Source of the DNA: a virus
Reading direction: 5' to 3' (one strand)
DNA length: 30,319 nucleotides
IMG/VR virus record: IMGVR_UViG_3300025137_000174
Span: 1 to 30,319 of that record
Numbering within the stretch: position 1 is the stretch's first letter; every line of letters starts with the position of its first letter. The position numbers and the translations under genes were made by a program. Positions 8,728-16,864 of the stretch are shown in pieces. The notes under the pieces were generated by a model that was given only the letters and a program-made list of their open reading frames with translations, ran no database searches and was not told where the DNA came from.

Positions 8728-9107
8728 TGTTACATAGAAAAGCTATAATTTTACCAGTAAAGAAACAAAAGTTATTTATTTCACAAATAAATGATACTGC
8801 TCATGATTACGGTTACTCAATAGAGTCTAAAAGTGTTAAAGTAGAAATGCAGGATGAATTTTTTCTGTGTTTTCAGATTTTTAATGAAACAAGATTCAAG
8901 CATGCAAAGATAGAATATCCTAAAATATGGATTCAAATAGACCTTTTGGATGAAAATCTTGAAGTTTATCAAAGTAAATTTAAAATAGTAAAAGAACCTG
9001 CGATTATAATTAAAAAAAATAAAATAAATTTAAAAAAATTTAATTTCAGAGTTATTTTGAAACAAGAAGAAAAAGTAATAGACCAAGCTACTGTATTTGT
9101 AGTGTAA
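8727..9107 (+). CDS. Small unrecognised protein between the two J genes
   Basis: A 126-residue protein rich in beta-strand pattern, starting inside the stop of the first J (TAATG), so it is translationally coupled to it. I do not recognise a named family. Its last 22 residues (FRVILKQEEKVIDQ onward) look like the last 22 of the second J (FELRFELIQNEKTIDT onward), and the first J lacks any such ending. It may therefore be the separate C-terminal beta-domain of the first J. It could equally be an independent tail-tip or chaperone protein. No signal peptide or membrane segment is visible. Confidence 0.6.
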   Translation: MLHRKAIILPVKKQKLFISQINDTAHDYGYSIESKSVKVEMQDEFFLCFQIFNETRFKHAKIEYPKIWIQIDLLDENLEVYQSKFKIVKEPAIIIKKNKINLKKFNFRVILKQEEKVIDQATVFVV

Positions 9108-9118
9108 TATATTCGGGG

Positions 9119-12100
9119 ATGAAGGATTTTAAAAAATATTTAAAAAATAAGTTACTTAACAAAAAGAAAATTGTTGGTAAGGCGACGCTCACTCCCCCGG
9201 ATGCCCAAGAAACTCTTCAATCTTCCAGTTCTTTAGCTGTTTTAGATTTGTTAGCAGAAGGCCCGATAGAGGGGCTCGTGGCACAAGATGGTAAATACGC
9301 CAACGGTTTAAGGCTATTTGAATCCTTTTATTTGAATAAAATACCTGTTAAAGCGCCAGAAACTGTAACGCCATTAACAAAAGACATACCTTATAGCAAT
9401 ATTATTAATGTTAATAGAGTGGGTGTTGATCAAATTAATAAATCTTTAGACAATATAGCTTCAAGATTATCTGGGGCTAAGGATTTTACCAGTTATACGG
9501 GGACAACTAATATTGGAGAGTATTTTAGAACTGGAGCATATTTCAGAGAATCAGATGGAGAATTTGAAGTAGATGCCGGTTTAACTTCCGTTCAGAGATT
9601 TAAATACCCTTTAACTCAAACAGCTGGTGAAACGGGGTTTGATGAAGATTTCAAAACAGAAAATAGTTTATCTAACGATCACCAACAAGCATTTGTATGT
9701 TTATTTAGACCCACTCTAACTACCAACTATCAATTTAAGTTAACCGCTGATGATGGAGCTTATTTTTTCTTAGGGCCCGCAATAGAGAGAAATTCTAGAG
9801 GTAAAGTCGATATGTTTTTTGACGAAGGTCATGGTACTGATCTAGCTTCTGCTGGTGGTGTTTCTTTTACTTCAGAAAAAACAGATGGTACGTCTTTTAC
9901 TTTTAACTCAGATGACAATGGTTATACCGGAAGGTCTAGAAGTGGTATAATGATCAGAAATGGAGAAGCTCAAGGTGCTACTGCTAGATTTGGACAAACT
10001 GGATTGGAAGCTAACAGATTATATCCAGTTTTAGTATTACATCAAGATAATGGAGGTGATGATGATTTAGTTGTAAGATTTAGAACTGGTACTTTAGCGA
10101 TTGATGGAAATGGCGGAAGCGCTACAGCAGACGGTGATTTTAAAAAAAATACTGAAACTCCAGCAGGGGGAGTGCCCAACATAGGTAATTTTTTAGTTAG
10201 AAAAGAACCTCAAGACAGTCCATACGGGAAAACAATCGGTGCAGATACTTGCACTGGAGACATATTTAATCTAGAAGGATTAGACGAATTTGGTTTACCG
10301 CTTGAAGCGTATGGAAATGTGGCAGGAAGTTTAAAAAACAATAAGCTAACAGAATTACAAGGATTTAAATCTGAGTTAGAAAATTTTTTAGATACAAATT
10401 CTGGATTAGCTAGATTTGGATTTGCCGAATATGATATCAACAACTTGTATTCGACCGACGATTTAATATCTGGAAGAATAAGCAAAAGAGATAACTTAGT
10501 GAGTTTGGCGACTGCTTTTGATTTTGAAAATGTGCTGACACAAAAATCTGGAACTTTTACAAACGTACCTTTTAAGAGACAAATTAAAATAGAAAGCGAT
10601 GACACAATTACAATACCGGATGATATTCATTTTATAGTTCCCTTAGTTGAAAGTGGAGTTACTGGATCTCTCCCAAATGGTGTGGGTAAAGTAGAAAACA
10701 TGCGTCGAGTTAGTGGTTTCGCAGGTGGAGGAATATTCTTTTTTGAAATTGGAGATACCGATTCTGTTACAGATAGTGACAAATTTAATACGGGTAGATT
10801 TTTTGTAGATAGCACTTCAAATGTAACGGATGTTACTGGCGCAATTACTTCTGGAATCACTGGTAATTACGATGTTTTTGTTTACGATTCAAATTCATTA
10901 TCATTAGAATCAGCTACTCCTACACAAATCACTCCGATAAAAGGTTTAACTGACGGATCAAACGTTAAAATTGGAATGATCAATGATTTAAAATCAACCT
11001 ACAATTATTCTAATGTATCTTTGTCTTTTAGGCATGGTTACGAAACGCAACCCGTTTTGGATGGATACGAACAGGGCACGCAAGATTTTGAAGTAAGAAA
11101 GGAACTTTTTGGCCCACTTTTATACAAAACAGGAGCTGAAGCTGGAGCGGGATACCAAGACTTAAGAACGGGTGGTCAAGATTTTTCTAATTGGATGATT
11201 AACCCACCTTTAGAGCATGACTCTTATCCACATACTCACATTATAAAAAGAGAAGAAGTTGATGAGTGTTATCCAACTATAAGTATAAACGCTTTGTATG
11301 ATACTTTAGAGTCCAGCGAGGATGCCGGAAAACAATTACCTAATACATTAAAACTAAGGGTTACTGTTGGATTTGAAGGCGCAATTGGAACGCCCGGTGA
11401 CGGAAACACCGAAGAGCAATTAGAAGCTGGAAATTCAATAGAACAAATAGCTTTAAAAAATTATACTCAAACTTTTGATAAAACATTTACCTCTTTAGTT
11501 TTGTCTACATACATGACAAGCATAACTGATAATCTTGATTATTTACCAAGTAATGAAAGTTTAAAAAATCTAAGGGTAGACCAAGCAAGTGTAGGCTCAG
11601 ACTTAACAGATGCACTTGTCGCAGAATACGATTATACAAGTGGAGATTTATTATTTCCAGGAGAAACTTGGAAGAATGTAAACAGATTTGTCAAGATTGA
11701 AAAACTAGATTCTGAAACAGATTCTGTATTAATGGCGAGAAGCTGCAGTATTAGTTATTTTACAGAAGTTATTAAGCAAAAATTTATATATCCATATAGT
11801 GCAATAGCTGGATCTAATTTTGATGCTAGAAGTTTCACCCAACAGCCAAGTAGAGAGTTCGATGTAAGGCTTAAAAAAGTTTTGATACCATCTAATTACG
11901 AACCTTTAAATCCAGACGGAACTGATAAAAGGTTTGTTGATAATTCATCAATATATGGAAGGAGAAGTATATTTAAATTTGATGGAACTGCGGGTGCCGG
12001 AACTAGATCAACCAATGCTGGACTAGCAAGCAAATCAATTAAATTAGGGCCTCACAATTTTGAAATTAGTTTAAAAATAAAATTTGGCGATGTGTCCTCA

Positions 12101-14665
12101 AGAAGAGATAGATCTTATCATTTGCTTGATATGCAAAGTGTAGATGCCGGATCCTCTAATCTTAATGACGATAGACTTAGCCTTATACAAAGAGGTAAAA
12201 CCGATGGAGGTGATAATGATACAGACGTCAACCCACAGCTAGTTTTATACAGTCCGAACGAAGGAGATACTAATATAGATATACCGGCTGGATTATCTAC
12301 AAGCATTGTATATCAAATCAAAATTAAAAGGGTTGGGGATAAATTAACGCTTTCAATACACAACTATGCAACTGGCGCACTTATAGGCGAATCAAGTGAC
12401 ACAGGTTATTCTAACGATAGTGTTAATTATGATGTTCTGGGCGAAAAAAGACTTGCGATTGGGCAGGCTTTTAACTTGGGTAATAAAACTTCAGCTGGCA
12501 CCCAAATAGCAGATTTAATAATTAAAAAAAATAACGAAATCATAAATTGGTGGGACGGAACGATAATAGATACAATACGAGGTGGTCTAGCCTTAAGAGA
12601 TAAAGTTGGTGGCTCTCATGCAGATTTAGCAAATACGCCAGGCAATGCCGGATCTGTTGTAGAAGATACAACTTTTGAATTTGGAAAAAATAAATCCACT
12701 CTATACAATGGACATTGGGATGGAACATTTAAATTAGGTTGGACGGACAATCCTGCGTGGATATTGTATGACTTAATGATAAATCCAATATATGGAATTG
12801 GAAACACTATAGATGATAGAGAAGATATTAATATATTTAGATTGTTTGAGCTTGCAAGATATTGTGATGCCGTAGATGCAGATGGATTATTTGATGGTGT
12901 CGCTAATTCTAATCAAGGTTTAGAACCAAGATTTTCAGCGAACGTTATGCTAGGTGTAGCAAAAAATGCATATGAAGTTTTGGGCAACATTGCTTCAATA
13001 TTTAGAGCTATATCTTTTTGGGACGGAGCCTCCTTGAACTTTAATATTGATAGACCTAAAGAAATTGCAGGCATATTTAATAATGGTAATGTGTTTGATG
13101 GAGTGTTTAATTATGCAGATGTAGTATCTTCCGCTAGATTTACTAGAGTTGAGGTGCCTTATGCTGATGCTGATGATCAATTTGTCACTAAAGTCGAGTA
13201 CGTGGAAGATGAGGAAAGAATTAGAAAATATGGAGTCATAACAAGTAGAATCAATGGAATTGGCTGTAGCTCAAAATCCCAAGCAAGAAGAATGGCTAAG
13301 TATGTTTTGCTCTCTAATAAACTTGAAACGGAGTTGGTTACATTTCAAGCTGGTAATGAAAGTTTGTTTTTAGAACCTGGAGATATTATTAGAATCGATG
13401 ATGAGCTTAAAAACTTTGAAATCAATTACGGAAGAATTTTGGAAATAAACACAGGAACCCCGGGTACGGTTAGTCCATATTTTGTTTTAGAAAACCAAGT
13501 AAACCCAAGCTCAATAATAATAGGGGAATCTGCTGGTGGTTTATACACATATAGCAATCCAAAACAGAGAGAATTAGAAAACCTTTATGATACAATTAAT
13601 TATGATAGAGCTTTAACTTTTGGAAATGATGGAGATACCGTCACTGGGAAGGTGCCAATTTCCGTAATTGAAGATCAAAATAAAGAACAAGTAAGTAAAT
13701 TCCACATAACTGGAGTTAGGGGTATTCACAATGGACTTAAAGTTCTTTTGAACAGTGGAAATGAAAATTTTTCAAATATAACTGGAGTTCAAGTGGGAAA
13801 TTTCTTCAACGTAGAATTAAACAATCAAATTACTGGAGAATTTAAAGTAGTAAAAATATCCCCAGAAGAAGATAACTTGTATCAAATACATGCGCTTCAA
13901 TACGAAAGGAAAAAATTTGATATGATAGAAGCTGAAGATTTTGATTTGGTGGAAAATACATACAACATTGGTATCCCCGCACATACAGTAAGCAGACCTA
14001 CAGCGCCAACCTTTAACTTCGAAATATTTGAAATTCTTAATGGTACTTTCAGTGTGACTGGAGATATAAATGCGGCAGGTAGTAGCGACGAAACTTCTTA
14101 TAGGGTTACTGTTTTGAAAACTGATAGATCGTCACCATATTTACAGAAAGTTGTTGAGCGATCATCAGATGACAGCACACCATTTAGAATTAATGGTTTA
14201 ATTAACGGAGATTACACAATAAGGGTTAACGCTTTAAAAAATCCAGAATCAAGCAATAACGCTTATGAGACTTTTTCAATAGCCCCGCCAACTTTAAAAT
14301 ATGTAAAATCTTTGATTGAAAACATTAGTTCTGATGTTGGTTCTGTTTACGACAGAGTAGGAGCAACCGGTTATGGTACTGGTCAATCTTTATCAAACGA
14401 TACGTTATATAATTTAAACATTGTGGATAAATACTCCAGACAAATGGACTTAAGTTTAGTTAATTACAGCTTAAATATTTATGCAAAAAGTGGAGAAAAT
14501 TATAATTTAGTAAAAGAAAACCACAAAGAAAACCAGTATACATTTACTGAAGTGCAAAATAGATTGACTTACGGACAAATGAGTACTGGCTTTGAGTTGC
14601 GATTTGAATTAATTCAAAACGAGAAAACTATAGATACAAGTTATTACAAAACTATAATAACTTAA
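9119..14665 (+). CDS. J: Tail tip / host-specificity protein J, copy 2, with PA14-like and LamG-like inserts
   Basis: The second gpJ-like hub protein, 1848 residues. It shares with copy 1 the N-terminal LDLLAEGPIEGL, the middle IIKREEVDE region, RLKKVLIPSNYEPL, HWDGTFKLGWTDNPAW (from about 1195), the EPRFSANVM region, and an FN3-like segment near 1630-1720. Residues about 185-325 carry a PA14-like carbohydrate-binding beta-barrel: YQFKLTADDGAYFF is the PA14 'DDG' strand, followed by a DDDLVVRF strand. Residues about 950-1140 form a LamG/concanavalin-like jellyroll inserted between 'DKRFV' and the WDG motif, where copy 1 has only about ten residues. The C-terminal 120 residues are extra relative to copy 1. 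Its stop overlaps the convergent gene by 14 bases. A TAATAT box lies eight bases before the ATG and no clear Shine-Dalgarno is present. Confidence 0.85.
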   Translation: MKDFKKYLKNKLLNKKKIVGKATLTPPDAQETLQSSSSLAVLDLLAEGPIEGLVAQDGKYANGLRLFESFYLNKIPVKAPETVTPLTKDIPYSNIINVNRVGVDQINKSLDNIASRLSGAKDFTSYTGTTNIGEYFRTGAYFRESDGEFEVDAGLTSVQRFKYPLTQTAGETGFDEDFKTENSLSNDHQQAFVCLFRPTLTTNYQFKLTADDGAYFFLGPAIERNSRGKVDMFFDEGHGTDLASAGGVSFTSEKTDGTSFTFNSDDNGYTGRSRSGIMIRNGEAQGATARFGQTGLEANRLYPVLVLHQDNGGDDDLVVRFRTGTLAIDGNGGSATADGDFKKNTETPAGGVPNIGNFLVRKEPQDSPYGKTIGADTCTGDIFNLEGLDEFGLPLEAYGNVAGSLKNNKLTELQGFKSELENFLDTNSGLARFGFAEYDINNLYSTDDLISGRISKRDNLVSLATAFDFENVLTQKSGTFTNVPFKRQIKIESDDTITIPDDIHFIVPLVESGVTGSLPNGVGKVENMRRVSGFAGGGIFFFEIGDTDSVTDSDKFNTGRFFVDSTSNVTDVTGAITSGITGNYDVFVYDSNSLSLESATPTQITPIKGLTDGSNVKIGMINDLKSTYNYSNVSLSFRHGYETQPVLDGYEQGTQDFEVRKELFGPLLYKTGAEAGAGYQDLRTGGQDFSNWMINPPLEHDSYPHTHIIKREEVDECYPTISINALYDTLESSEDAGKQLPNTLKLRVTVGFEGAIGTPGDGNTEEQLEAGNSIEQIALKNYTQTFDKTFTSLVLSTYMTSITDNLDYLPSNESLKNLRVDQASVGSDLTDALVAEYDYTSGDLLFPGETWKNVNRFVKIEKLDSETDSVLMARSCSISYFTEVIKQKFIYPYSAIAGSNFDARSFTQQPSREFDVRLKKVLIPSNYEPLNPDGTDKRFVDNSSIYGRRSIFKFDGTAGAGTRSTNAGLASKSIKLGPHNFEISLKIKFGDVSSRRDRSYHLLDMQSVDAGSSNLNDDRLSLIQRGKTDGGDNDTDVNPQLVLYSPNEGDTNIDIPAGLSTSIVYQIKIKRVGDKLTLSIHNYATGALIGESSDTGYSNDSVNYDVLGEKRLAIGQAFNLGNKTSAGTQIADLIIKKNNEIINWWDGTIIDTIRGGLALRDKVGGSHADLANTPGNAGSVVEDTTFEFGKNKSTLYNGHWDGTFKLGWTDNPAWILYDLMINPIYGIGNTIDDREDINIFRLFELARYCDAVDADGLFDGVANSNQGLEPRFSANVMLGVAKNAYEVLGNIASIFRAISFWDGASLNFNIDRPKEIAGIFNNGNVFDGVFNYADVVSSARFTRVEVPYADADDQFVTKVEYVEDEERIRKYGVITSRINGIGCSSKSQARRMAKYVLLSNKLETELVTFQAGNESLFLEPGDIIRIDDELKNFEINYGRILEINTGTPGTVSPYFVLENQVNPSSIIIGESAGGLYTYSNPKQRELENLYDTINYDRALTFGNDGDTVTGKVPISVIEDQNKEQVSKFHITGVRGIHNGLKVLLNSGNENFSNITGVQVGNFFNVELNNQITGEFKVVKISPEEDNLYQIHALQYERKKFDMIEAEDFDLVENTYNIGIPAHTVSRPTAPTFNFEIFEILNGTFSVTGDINAAGSSDETSYRVTVLKTDRSSPYLQKVVERSSDDSTPFRINGLINGDYTIRVNALKNPESSNNAYETFSIAPPTLKYVKSLIENISSDVGSVYDRVGATGYGTGQSLSNDTLYNLNIVDKYSRQMDLSLVNYSLNIYAKSGENYNLVKENHKENQYTFTEVQNRLTYGQMSTGFELRFELIQNEKTIDTSYYKTIIT

Positions 14666-15386
14666 GTAATTTACGACATTCTTTAGCTGGTATATCCTTA
14701 AAAGCGTTCCAAGCTTTTACTTGTTCTGTGTCCCCGTCATATTTACCGTCTTTGTATAAAGCGCGTAGCCAGTCCTTAAAGCCTTCAAAAGAGCTAACCC
14801 CTAGCTTATCACTTAGGTTCTTGGCTAAGATCCCTTGAGGGCTAATGTCGGTTGATTTAGAGGCACTGGTGTTAATGGGGCCTTTGTCTTTAGAGCTGTC
14901 TATTTCATCTCCGCCAACAATGTGAATATTTAAAAAATTACGCACACAACGTACGAAAGCACGATTTTCAGCAATACACTCTAGAAATTTAGCTGCAAAG
15001 CCATTTGTATTGTTTGTCGTCGCATTTGCGATCGATGCAAAGGTTTGTACGCCGTTACTTTCATAATTGTCAATCCAATTTATCATACATTGAACGACCA
15101 CACGATCACTAGAAGATTCTGTAACATCGTATGTTACATTGTGAAAACCGCGAAGTTTCGCTAATTCTTTGATACCACTTAGCTTAATAAGCAATTGATT
15201 ATCGTTTAAGCCTTCGACAGAATCTGGCATAGGCATTTTTCTATACTCAAACCAATCTTTGTTTGGATACAAATGCTCTGGTTTAATCATGGCTCGCCAG
15301 TTGACGGAACCATCTTCGTTAAAAATATAATCTACTGATTGTAGGAGACCTAAGTCGTTTCTTGTAAATTTTTCTGGATTACTCAT
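14652..15386 (-). CDS. Conserved phage protein, possibly Rad52-like annealing protein
   Basis: A 244-residue protein. I do not recognise it firmly. The layout recalls Rad52-like single-strand annealing proteins of phages: an N-terminal FNEDGSVNWRAMI segment, a GIKELAKLRGFHNVTYDV helix-strand, a central basic strand (DRVVVQCMINW), then the helix AENRAFVRCVRNFLNI (about 138-153), which resembles the 'sKRAlvdAlR..lg' helix of those families. A polar linker (about 160-180) leads to a small helical C-terminal domain (GVSSFEGFKDWLRALYKDG). In a phage with its own nucleases an annealing protein would be expected, which is weak support. It is the last gene of a minus-strand run, overlaps the glycosyltransferase gene upstream by eight bases, and is convergent with the tail operon. 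Confidence 0.7.
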   Translation of the reverse strand: MSNPEKFTRNDLGLLQSVDYIFNEDGSVNWRAMIKPEHLYPNKDWFEYRKMPMPDSVEGLNDNQLLIKLSGIKELAKLRGFHNVTYDVTESSSDRVVVQCMINWIDNYESNGVQTFASIANATTNNTNGFAAKFLECIAENRAFVRCVRNFLNIHIVGGDEIDSSKDKGPINTSASKSTDISPQGILAKNLSDKLGVSSFEGFKDWLRALYKDGKYDGDTEQVKAWNAFKDIPAKECRKLLKLL

Positions 15387-16503
15387 ATAAATAAAAACTT
15401 TCTAATTCTTCTGATGAGATATCATCGTAGATGAAGTTATCTGAATTGTCAAGCTTTTTGGCAGAAAATTCTGCAGTAAATTGTTTTGAGTCTGTAATAA
15501 ATGATTTTTTTGACAAAAATTTGCATTTTTTATGCTCAGTTTTAACTTTTACAGTATCAGCTACTGGGTAATCAAAATATTTAAATCTAACATCTGATAT
15601 ATCTTTGGCGCCTTCGTATTTAATTATTAAATTAATTTTTCTTCTCTTTAGGTTTGTAAAGAAAGCGTTTAGATCAAGGTCATCATGTTTATCAGAATAA
15701 CGAAAAATAATTTGTTTTAAATTACCACAATAATTTAAAGCTTCTGTAGGAATAACTGTATCAGTATGTAGGTTAACGATACAGAACTGACACCATTGAA
15801 CGATATTATTTATATCAAAGTGCAAATCTGCTCTAAGATTAATGGGTCTTTGATGTAAAGCTTGAGATTGAGCGAAAAAATTTGGGACAATATCTATAGA
15901 TTCCTCTTGGAAGGTAGAGCCAATTCTTAATGTTTTAAAAGTAATTTTTTTGTCTATATTTAATTGATTTAAAATTGATTGAGCTATGTCTTCTGGTTTG
16001 ATATCATTGATTCTTTGACATTTATCTGAAAAAGAAGGTTTAGTTTTAGAAAAATCTGGCTCAAGGCTAATACATGTATTATTTTTGTGCCATAATGGTT
16101 TTGAGTTTTCTTTGTATAAATTGTAATGAAGTATAACGGAAGGTATATCATAGACACTGCAAACGTGTCCTGGTAGACTATCGCAACCAACGTGAGCCAT
16201 ACTGCTTTTAAGAACATAATTCATTTGTTTAAACGAAGCTCCAAGTGCATTATGGCTAACTCCTTGAATCGCTTTATCTTTAGGGCCTCCAACTTGAACA
16301 ACTTGAATATTATTATCAATCAAATGGGTGTTCAATAACCACAAAACAATATCCCAGTATTTATAAACAGAAGCGGGCATTTTATTTGACGAATGTAACG
16401 TAATATAACGATCTGGTAAACCCGGATAATAATGTTCTGTAATTTGTGGGCGACCTATTTTAACCCCCAATTCTTTTGCGTAAACCTCAGCTATATGACT
16501 CAT
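15379..16503 (-). CDS. GT9-like glycosyltransferase, C-terminal (nucleotide-sugar) half plus extra domain
   Basis: A 374-residue protein. Residues 1-130 match the C-terminal Rossmann half of GT9 (heptosyltransferase-like) enzymes: RYITLHSS, then VYKYWDIVLWLL, VVQVGGPKDK, and the donor-site segment AHVGCDSLPGH (D108, H113) followed by IPSVILHY. The N-terminal acceptor half is missing here and appears instead at the end of the gene two places upstream. Its start (MSHIAEVYAKELGV) reads like the middle of a GT9 protein, where the two lobes join. Residues about 190-374 are an additional domain I do not recognise. The start is supported by AAAGGAG ten bases upstream, and it overlaps the DUF6165 gene by 17 bases. 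A glycan role is inferred. Confidence 0.65.
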   Translation of the reverse strand: MSHIAEVYAKELGVKIGRPQITEHYYPGLPDRYITLHSSNKMPASVYKYWDIVLWLLNTHLIDNNIQVVQVGGPKDKAIQGVSHNALGASFKQMNYVLKSSMAHVGCDSLPGHVCSVYDIPSVILHYNLYKENSKPLWHKNNTCISLEPDFSKTKPSFSDKCQRINDIKPEDIAQSILNQLNIDKKITFKTLRIGSTFQEESIDIVPNFFAQSQALHQRPINLRADLHFDINNIVQWCQFCIVNLHTDTVIPTEALNYCGNLKQIIFRYSDKHDDLDLNAFFTNLKRRKINLIIKYEGAKDISDVRFKYFDYPVADTVKVKTEHKKCKFLSKKSFITDSKQFTAEFSAKKLDNSDNFIYDDISSEELESFYLYE

Positions 16504-16864
16504 ACGATTTCATCTCCTTTATGTCTGACTGTGTTAAAATATTAATTTTGCTTTTTATTGCAAATCGTTTATCGTTTATGTGATATACATCTCTTGCAAG
16601 GCTCACAAAATCAGAATCAAATTCTTGTTCTTTTTCTTTTCTCCTTAACTCGTCTTCCACAATCCATAAGCCTTTATTAATTTGATACAACACATCTCGG
16701 TTGGTCTCCATTTCGGAAAAATCTACATAAAGTTTTTCTAACTCTTTTTTTTCTTTACGAATATGTATTAATTTGTTTTCATCCGTAATGTTTTCTAATT
16801 TAATGTCAAGAATTGTTAACTTGTCAACAAGTTCTCCGACTGATATTGGTATACTAACTTTCAT
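16487..16864 (-). CDS. DUF6165 family protein
   Basis: A 125-residue, mostly helical, charged protein that opens with IPISVGELVDKLTILDIKLENI. That is the signature start of DUF6165, a family often found beside glycosyltransferase genes and of unknown function. The rest is coiled-coil-like (KEKKELEKLYVDF, RRKEKEQEF). It overlaps the genes on both sides (11 and 17 bases) and sits exactly between two genes that look like the N- and C-terminal halves of one GT9 enzyme, so it may hold them together or may have been inserted between them. Confidence 0.75.
   Translation of the reverse strand: MKVSIPISVGELVDKLTILDIKLENITDENKLIHIRKEKKELEKLYVDFSEMETNRDVLYQINKGLWIVEDELRRKEKEQEFDSDFVSLARDVYHINDKRFAIKSKINILTQSDIKEMKSYESYS
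16514..16520 (-). promoter_or_regulatory. Shine-Dalgarno sequence for the GT9 C-half gene
   Basis: AAAGGAG on the minus strand, ten bases before the ATG at 16503 and inside the end of the DUF6165 gene. It shows that the GT9-like C-terminal half is translated as its own protein, not by readthrough or frameshift. Confidence 0.5.

Noticed and set aside
10210-10605. Minus-strand open frame of 131 codons opposite the second J
   Set aside because: Antisense shadow of the tail gene; no start signal or protein-like features.
15424-15452. TTGACA, 17 bases, TACGAT on the minus strand before the possible Rad52-like gene
   Set aside because: It lies inside the coding sequence of the upstream gene, the -10 is weak, and the genes overlap as in an operon. 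Chance is likely in this AT-rich DNA.
16822-16835. Inverted repeat ACTTGT/ACAAGT, possible operator
   Set aside because: It encodes the conserved start of the DUF6165 protein, is short, and is not placed near a promoter.
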